64,000 bases of DNA from Panonychus citri (lineage: Eukaryota; Arthropoda; Arachnida; Trombidiformes; Tetranychidae): assembly GCF_014898815.1 (NCBI RefSeq), contig NW_026515509.1:1364001-1428000 (forward strand). Reading direction: 5' to 3'. Below are positions 57,901-64,000 of this stretch, one piece after another (position 1 is the stretch's first letter; each line of letters opens with the position of its first letter). Both the position numbers and the translations under genes were made by a program. The notes under the pieces are model-generated. The model was not told the origin of the DNA. It saw nothing but the letters and a program-made list of their open reading frames with translations, and searched no databases.

Positions 57901-59402
57901 TGTCATGTAATATTCATATAAAAATAATACAGTTCATCAAATGGAGATGAAAACAAAACTTTTCTTGTCAAAGTTTTACATTAATTTACTGATCATTTCT
58001 CCCAATTAATCAACTCTCTAAACTTAATCTAACCTCAGGTTCCTATTACCATTTTGATTGTTATTAAAAAAAAATTGAAATCAGATTGATTGTATTAATC
58101 AACTAACCACACAATCAATTGATTTCCATGGTAATCAATTATAACTTATTAACCAAAATTTTCATTGCAACTTTTTGTTTTCTCGTTGTTTCTGATTATC
58201 ATCAACATAATCATTGTGTTCATTAATCAATCATTACAATTTAGTTTTGCACATCTATGAATTCAATTGGTTACATTGATATATTTATTAGTTTAAATGT
58301 ATATATACATTCAATTAATTTCTGTTAATCATTTATCATCTTCTCATCAATCACTTGATTGATTTTTTTTTCCTCTTCTTCTGTTGTTTTGTTTTTCTCA
58401 ATCAAATGATTTTGTTTTTCAAGAGAGAAAGAAAAATTTAATGAACAATTTAATTGTTTTCTTGTTTTTCTCTCTCTTTTCTGGTTCCACAATTTAATTT
58501 AATTGCAATTTAGAGTTTTCACTTTTCTCTTCTTCTTTTTTTCTGTTCATTAGATTTGGTTGTATTTCGCCTCGACTCCTTTACCACCAACTGACCAACC
58601 TTTTCGCTAAATTAAAACAAGGAAATCCACCACTTTCTCTGTATGGACAATTGTTGTGGCGGGAATTTTTTTACACGGTGGCTACAAATAATCCCAATTT
58701 CGATAAGATGCAAAATAATCCGCTTTGTGTTCAAATTGCTTGGAATTCAAATGCTGAGGCTCTGGTGAAATGGGCTAATGGTCAAACGGGATACCCTTGG
58801 ATTGATGCAATTCAAACACAATTAAGACGCGAAGGTTGGATCCATCAGATAGCCAAACATGCAACAGTTTGTTTCCTTACTAGAGGAATCCTGTGGATCT
58901 CATGGGAAGAAGGTAGATAGATGGTGGTGATTGGGTGGGGGGAAAGTTCGGAAGTTTGAAAATTCGAAAAATCGAACTATTTTTTCATATTTTTCTCTCT
59001 CTCTGTTTTATCTTTCTTTCCATAGGTATGAAGATATTCGATGAGCTTCTAATCGATGCCGACTGGTCAGTTAACGCTGGTACTTGGATGTGGTTAAGTT
59101 GCTCATCGTTTTTTCAACGAATTTGTCACATTTATTGTCCGGTTACTTTTGGTCGAAAAATGGATCCTCAAGGAGATTATATTCGACGGTATCTTCCGGT
59201 TTTACGAAATATTCCCAATGAATATATTCACGAACCTTGGAAAGCACCGATTAAAGTACAAAAAGAGGCTAATTGTAAAATCGGTAAACATTATCCTCAG
59301 CCGATTGTTGATCATATTGAGGCAATGAGAATTAATCAAGAAAGGATGAAACAAGTTTTCCGTATCCTAATTAAAGGATTAGATCTTAAAAAGGAAACGT
59401 AA
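54991..59402 (+). CDS. CRY2: Vertebrate-like (type II) cryptochrome
   Basis: In insects with this type, the protein represses CLOCK-CYCLE in the circadian loop. Six exons in phase: 54991-55504, 55757-55954, 56268-56565, 56775-56978, 58554-58912 and 59026-59402 (649 aa). The photolyase-related domain starts near residue 152 (VKNLVHWFRKGLRLHDQPALL) and runs through DPWFSTQS, VIRGQPTEVFP, TYLQFQTIVSDLE, FGCISPRLLYHQL, SLYGQLLWREFFYTVA, TGYPWIDAIQTQLRREGWIH and TWMWLSCSSFF to GDYIRRYLPVL. These match CRY2-type repressors rather than Drosophila CRY or 6-4 photolyase. Unusual points are a low-complexity N-terminal extension of about 150 residues (Ser, Asn, Thr, with a poly-Thr run) and an almost absent C-terminal tail, ending about 20 residues after the core. 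Confidence 0.93.
56979..58553 (+). other. 1.6-kb cryptochrome intron 4
   Basis: The longest intron of the cryptochrome gene, AT-rich with ATCATC/GATGATGAT runs (57334-57352, 57577-57590, 57612-57633). No coding content seen. Confidence 0.85.
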
Positions 59403-59623
59403 TATGTTTACAATTAAACATTTAATTTACTATTCCAATTGTTTATGTCTCTTAATTGTTCCTATTAGGTTGTTTATATACAAAACACTTTAATCATTCA
59501 ATGATTAACAAAATGATCCAATGTTAAGTTATGTCAAAACATAAATATTAATTTGATTAAAATTCAATTTATATTCTTAAGTAAATTTGATGATTTTCAA
59601 TTGATTAGTTTAATTACAACTAA
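59403..59623. other. Convergent 3' flanks of cryptochrome and channel gene
   Basis: 221 nt of AT-rich sequence between the cryptochrome stop and the end of the first channel gene. No feature seen. Confidence 0.5.
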
Positions 59624-60988
59624 TCAACAATTCAGTTTTGGGATTGATGATCTGAGAGCTCTGAATTTTTCTTGATCCTTCAAGTTACATTGCTGATCCA
59701 ATCGATGGTTAATCCATTTTCCCGATAACTTTTTTCGACGCCCAATTTTAGCTCGAAATTTAGACTTTTTCAAATTGTTTTCGATCTTTCCTGAACTTTT
59801 CTCCGTCGAAAGAAACTGACCAACATGATGAAGAATATTGAAACCCAACCAGAAACTCAATATTGACCCACTGGAGATAAAAAGATCCTCATATGAAATT
59901 CGAGGTTTAGTTTTTTTCCTAAGATCTGGATAACTTGGGGCCATTATTACGAAACCGCTGTAATTGGATTTTCTATTGAATAATTCGCGACCAACATTAA
60001 TCGGTATCAAATAGTTCGAGACACATTCAGGGTGGATAATCCTAGTAGCACATTCAGCTTCGATCTTCGTGAATTCCTGTTTAAAAGTAAGCTTAGAGCG
60101 AAGATGATTGGAGAATGATAGATTAGATTGAACATCGATAAATGTTGAATAAGTGATGGACTCAAATTTCTTGGAAGTTTCATCATTAAGACAATTCTCG
60201 AATCTTTCGTTCCGATGAGAGACACCATATAACTTGGAGTAATTTAAACAGTTCGATTGGTAAGGAAATGGTCGTAACTTAACGTAGATCCTTAAGTAAC
60301 TAACAAAGAACAAAATTGGTTCAAAAGGCTTTGAATCGAGTAATTTTTGCGAAAATTCAAACCCTCGGGGCAAAATTCCCGGTTGTGTAAAGTAGATTGA
60401 AGTCTTGTTCCATTGGTTAAAAAACGATTGATTAATAAGCAGTAGGTAAATTGCTCCTAGATTTGGTGCTTCTTTTAAATCATTCTGATTTAGTATCAAA
60501 TGATTGGTTCGATTTTTACAATTAATCGTGTAACATAACAGTGGATCTCGAATATAAGGTGTGATGGTACAAATTCCCTCTTTCAGAACATTCGATTGAC
60601 TCAATGATTTTCTCGCGAAACTAATATTCGTGAAAAGTTGTTCCGGTTTGATTGCCAATTTAGAATAGAACGTTTTTACATTAAAGTTTTCACCAATCCA
60701 TGAAGCAAATCGAACCGTTCCAAAATTTGATTGAATACAATGACGAAGTTGATTACTATTGTTTACATGGGAACAATTAGATGGGATCAATGACGAATGA
60801 TTTAAATAAAAGGTCTCATAATTTACGGAATGAACTAATTCTGTACATAGGGTAACATCGGGAACTATTATTTCCTCTGGAAATGTAAACTCTATCACCG
60901 AGATAACATCAAATCGAAAAAAATTGACAAAAAGACTAATTAGTTGGTAAGAACAGCCAATTAGAGAGAAAACTTGAACACACTTCAT
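59624..60988 (-). CDS. DEG/ENaC-like channel subunit, intronless
   Basis: 454 aa, single exon, MKCVQVFSL start. Two membrane segments are visible: residues about 5-30 (FSLIGCSYQLISLFVNFF) and about 375-397 (LFISSGSILSFWLGFNILHH). After the first, FPEEIIVPDVTLC parallels the FPAVTIC block of degenerin/ENaC channels. The long ectodomain is rich in N-glycosylation sites (NHS, NCS, NNS) and has paired Cys. The second segment has the GS...WLGF pattern of the family pore helix, but the G-x-S filter is replaced by GFN. The N-terminal cytosolic part is only a few residues, so the conserved HG gating motif is absent. A basic tail (KKSKFRAKIGRRKK) follows. Identity rests on topology and the two short motifs. 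The neighbour at 61568 is a paralogue. Confidence 0.65.
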   Translation of the reverse strand: MKCVQVFSLIGCSYQLISLFVNFFRFDVISVIEFTFPEEIIVPDVTLCTELVHSVNYETFYLNHSSLIPSNCSHVNNSNQLRHCIQSNFGTVRFASWIGENFNVKTFYSKLAIKPEQLFTNISFARKSLSQSNVLKEGICTITPYIRDPLLCYTINCKNRTNHLILNQNDLKEAPNLGAIYLLLINQSFFNQWNKTSIYFTQPGILPRGFEFSQKLLDSKPFEPILFFVSYLRIYVKLRPFPYQSNCLNYSKLYGVSHRNERFENCLNDETSKKFESITYSTFIDVQSNLSFSNHLRSKLTFKQEFTKIEAECATRIIHPECVSNYLIPINVGRELFNRKSNYSGFVIMAPSYPDLRKKTKPRISYEDLFISSGSILSFWLGFNILHHVGQFLSTEKSSGKIENNLKKSKFRAKIGRRKKLSGKWINHRLDQQCNLKDQEKFRALRSSIPKLNC

Positions 60989-61567
60989 GACATTATTCCT
61001 TCGTCCTTAGTTGGTTTAATTCCAATAAATTTAATTCCTCGCTGATTGATACAAATATCATTTTCTTTTCTCTCCTTTTGATTCAGGCAAACTGGAGGAG
61101 TCGAATTGAACTATTAATAAATCTAGAGAGAGGAAAAGAGGAGGAAAAATTAAAGAAATTGATTAGTAGATTGTCAAACCAATCGATACATGAAAATTTT
61201 GGAAAGATTCACATTATAGATCTATTTTAATTACTTACGAATTTTATATTTTTTTTCCTTCTCTTTCAATCACAGTCATAATTTTCTATTATTGTTTCCG
61301 GTGTATAGAGTTTATCATTCACGCAATAGATTAAAATTTGCTGATCATTTCATTTCACAGAGATTGTAATAGATTAATTTTAACTATTACAACTGTCAGA
61401 TTCATTTGATAATTAACTGGAACATTATTTACAATTATAATCTCCATATAATGTCTGTCAACATAATCCATCCAGTAGGTTGTAACAAATTGAAAATACT
61501 TTTGGGTTAATTGTAAGGATAAATTTTATATTTACAATTGGGAGTCCGATTGAATTTGGAGATTGGG
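60989..61567. other. Intergenic region between the channel paralogues
   Basis: 579 nt, AT-rich, containing the promoter of the 59624-60988 gene. GAGAGAGGAAAAGAGGAGG purine tract at 61122-61145. Nothing else seen. Confidence 0.45.
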
Positions 61568-62926
61568 TCAATGTTTACTGGTCACTGGTATCGTTTCGAT
61601 GACATTTTGTACCTTTGGGCTTCGTTTACGTTTGAAATTAAATTTCTCATCTAGTTTACCTTTTTGATCAAATTTACCAAGAATAATTTTTCTCTTAATC
61701 ATGTTCCATCTTAACTTTGGTTCCATTTTTGAATAATCGTAAAGAAAACTGAACAATTTTTGTCCATAACCAAAGTGATTAAAACCAAACCAAATTCCAA
61801 GAATTGATTCAGCGAAAAGGAGGAATTGATAAAATCCATATTCGGGAAGGGTAATTGCATGAAGATCGGGCTCATTTGGTGCTAATAACATGATCGCGGA
61901 ATTTTGATCATCCGTTGGATACCAGCCTTCATTTGATGCGATATAAAATCGGTAATGACATTGAGGTTGAGATATTTGTAGAATACAATCACTTTCAATG
62001 GCTCGATACGCTGATGATTGACGGCTTAGTTGGAGGGAGGGAAATGATATGTTCAGGGTGGGGAGGATAAAGGTACGATGTGAAGGTGTTCCTAATTCTT
62101 GTTGAGATCGTTGATTGATACAATGGTCAAAATAGTCTAACCTATTGTCAAAACCAATCTCTTCATAATCACGACAGGCGGTAACATAAGGTTTACGGAG
62201 AAGGTCAACTTGAATTAGCTTATATTTAAGTAAATAAAGTGAAGGTGATCGATTAAAGGTCAACCCAATCCAAGATGATTCATAACCATAGGGGAAAGTT
62301 TCAGGTTCATGGACATAGATAAAGGTAAACTCCCAATCACGGACAATTGATTGATTAACAGTGATCACAATCATGGCTCCTTTAAGGTCACCTTCAGCAA
62401 GAGTATAACGTTTAATGGTTAAAGGTGAACCATAGAAACAACTGATTGTATAACAGATTCTATTTGAGGTGAACAAAGAGTTAACTGAACATCTATTTGG
62501 ACCATTCATTTTAGCAGGTACATCAATTGAAGGGAAAATTGTCTCCGGTTCATAAGTGACATTGTAAAATTGACCAATGGTCAAAGTAGATGAGATAAAT
62601 GATCTCATCTTAACATAGCCAACAATTGATGAGAAACAATAACGTAAACCAGATTCCGTTTTAACATTATAATCTGAACAATCGTCCGGAATTAAATGAG
62701 GATAATTATCCAGGTAAGCGGTATAATTGATCACATCAATATACTCTGAGCAAACAGTTAAATCGGGAACAATTAAGGAAGCAGGATAATTAAGGACAAC
62801 CTTGGAAACGACACTGTGTTGAATAAATTTGGAAACAAAATGAGCCAATTGAATGGCACATCCAGTTAAACAACAGAGTAGAAAAATCCGTTGAAGTATA
62901 AACACTTTACCAACATTAATCTTCAT
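61568..62926 (-). CDS. DEG/ENaC-like channel subunit, tandem paralogue
   Basis: 452 aa, single exon, MKINVGKVFILQRIFLL start, collinear with the gene at 59624-60988. First membrane segment about residues 8-30, followed by YPASLIVPDLTVCSEY (compare FPEEIIVPDVTLCTEL in the paralogue). The ectodomain carries Cys residues in similar spacing (PDDCSDYN, RYCFSS, NRCSVN, RICYTISCFYG). Second membrane segment near residues 370-395 (FLLFAESILGIWFGFNHFGYG), again with GFN where G-x-S is expected. Basic C-terminal tail (KRKIILGKFDQKGKLDEK). It lacks the N-terminal HG motif, as in the paralogue. Head-to-tail order and equal size indicate a tandem duplication. Confidence 0.65.
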   Translation of the reverse strand: MKINVGKVFILQRIFLLCCLTGCAIQLAHFVSKFIQHSVVSKVVLNYPASLIVPDLTVCSEYIDVINYTAYLDNYPHLIPDDCSDYNVKTESGLRYCFSSIVGYVKMRSFISSTLTIGQFYNVTYEPETIFPSIDVPAKMNGPNRCSVNSLFTSNRICYTISCFYGSPLTIKRYTLAEGDLKGAMIVITVNQSIVRDWEFTFIYVHEPETFPYGYESSWIGLTFNRSPSLYLLKYKLIQVDLLRKPYVTACRDYEEIGFDNRLDYFDHCINQRSQQELGTPSHRTFILPTLNISFPSLQLSRQSSAYRAIESDCILQISQPQCHYRFYIASNEGWYPTDDQNSAIMLLAPNEPDLHAITLPEYGFYQFLLFAESILGIWFGFNHFGYGQKLFSFLYDYSKMEPKLRWNMIKRKIILGKFDQKGKLDEKFNFKRKRSPKVQNVIETIPVTSKH

Positions 62927-64000
62927 GTTAAGAAGATTTTAATTAGTGAAGAAAAGAAGAGAAAAAAAATTAATTCCAACAATTGAATTGCGAATAAAAA
63001 TCAATTTAGAACAAAGAGAAAAACAATAACATTCAAATTCTCAACGGAAATGATGGTTAAGGTTAAAAAAAATATTCTTTTCTAAATAAAATGTTAGTCA
63101 TTTTCTTTTTTCTTCTGTTGATCAACTAAAGTTAATTTCTTTTTTTTATTTCGTCTCAATTAACGATTTTAAATTGTTCTCTTCTGTTTTCAATTCTCTA
63201 CAGTTAATCTACTAATTATTAATGTTTTTCTCTCTGTTAATTGTTTCGTTTCTCTTTTTTTCCAATTGCATTTCCACTTTAATTTGGTCGCCATTTTGTT
63301 GTTGATACTTTGGACTCTCTTTGATGTCATCAACTATTAATATCTAATTAAATTGATTGGAAATGTGGATTGATTTTTTTTTCAAATTTCAATCAAATTC
63401 TAATTTATTTAACTCGTTTAGTTGAGTGTTAATCTATTGAATGATTTTATCTGTCCAGTTATTTTTTTTTGTTCATCTCAATCAAAGGTAAGTAATTGTT
63501 TCCTATATTTTTTTGTTTCTCTCATAATTGTGTCTCTTTGTAAATGCAATTGTTACTTCCGTTGTGTCCATCTTGTGGTCACTTCCATAGAGAGACTGAA
63601 TCAAAACTGTGAGAAGATAATTCTATTAATCAATTAGAGTTGATTAATTCTTCATTCAATCTATTCTAATTGTTGACATTGACTCTCTTCTTTGACCGTT
63701 TGGTCAAAAAGTGGACTCTCAATCTATTGTTTACCTTTTGTTTCCTGATTTACCAATTACCGAATTCACCTTGAAGCAACACAATTACAGTAAATGATAT
63801 AATTAATTTATCTTTAATTGATCTCTCTCTCTCTCTCTCTCTCTATCTCCATAATAGGAATTCTCGTAAACAAAAGGCCTTACCAATCAAAGGAAAAGTA
63901 AAATATATAAAACCCATTCAAAATGGTGGATTTCTAATATTATCTCATTAAAGGAATCACGGTCAACTGTCAAATTAATTTACTATTGATTGACTGTTAA
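62927..64000. other. Right-end region with possible first exon of a plus-strand gene
   Basis: AT-rich. A YY1-like AAAATGGCGACC (minus strand) lies at about 63288-63300. A strong donor AAAG|GTAAGT is at 63487/63488, so a non-coding first exon of about 63310-63487 may open a gene that continues off the window. A (CT)n run is at 63822-63843. No coding sequence is supported. Confidence 0.3.

Overview
This is a eukaryotic, AT-rich, intron-containing window from an animal, very probably an arthropod and most likely an acariform mite of the spider-mite type. The evidence is short introns (about 60-170 nt) in most genes, orthologues of animal housekeeping genes, a vertebrate-like (type II) cryptochrome, and a tandem pair of intronless DEG/ENaC-like channels of the kind expanded in spider mites. 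The mite assignment is inference; no rRNA or mitochondrial marker is present. Gene identities come from protein motifs recalled from known families, and all exon borders were placed by hand from GT/AG sites and reading phase.

Layout, left to right. 1-4811 (-): an FIP200/RB1CC1 autophagy scaffold, 3' end off the window. 6007-8091 (+): an FBXL6-like F-box/LRR protein. 8850-9314 (-): a small four-helix membrane protein. 12249-22734 (+): diacylglycerol lipase (DAGL alpha/inaE type) in eight coding exons, with a 4.5-kb intron and two in-frame microexons. 24710-28514 (+): coatomer subunit alpha with an apparent one-base frameshift. 28806-30756 (-): mitochondrial tyrosyl-tRNA synthetase. 31422-33164 (+): a ZC3H13/Flacc-like m6A-writer component. 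33760-34746 (-): SSU72 phosphatase. 35254-35901 (+): STYX pseudophosphatase. 36308-38616 (-): a decayed SNRNP200/Brr2 helicase pseudogene. 39408-42775 (-): an extended-SDR reductase. 43098-51169: an 8-kb mobile-element region. 51598-52651 (+): a crotonase-family enoyl-CoA hydratase. 53368-54288 (-): a pyrroline-5-carboxylate reductase-like protein. 54991-59402 (+): a cryptochrome. 59624-60988 and 61568-62926 (-): two DEG/ENaC-like channels. Several neighbours are divergent and share short intergenic promoters (FIP200/FBXL6, YARS2/Flacc, SSU72/STYX, P5CR/CRY).

The most unusual part is 43.1-51.2 kb. On the minus strand it carries a spliced Gag-like ORF with three CCHC knuckles, a string of about 152-bp tandem repeats, an unrecognised 259-aa ORF, and a full-length endonuclease/reverse-transcriptase ORF of a non-LTR retrotransposon. 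Between the last two, on the opposite strand, lies a two-exon gene for a ubiquitin-specific-protease-like (C19) protein that keeps a Cys box, a His box and Cys pairs that could bind zinc. I know of OTU and ULP1 proteases in retroelements, but not of a USP. This is my best candidate for an undescribed system. Other points of note are an FIP200 that appears to have lost its long coiled coil, channel pore motifs that depart from the family consensus, and the Brr2 pseudogene whose two helicase cassettes have been fused by deletion.
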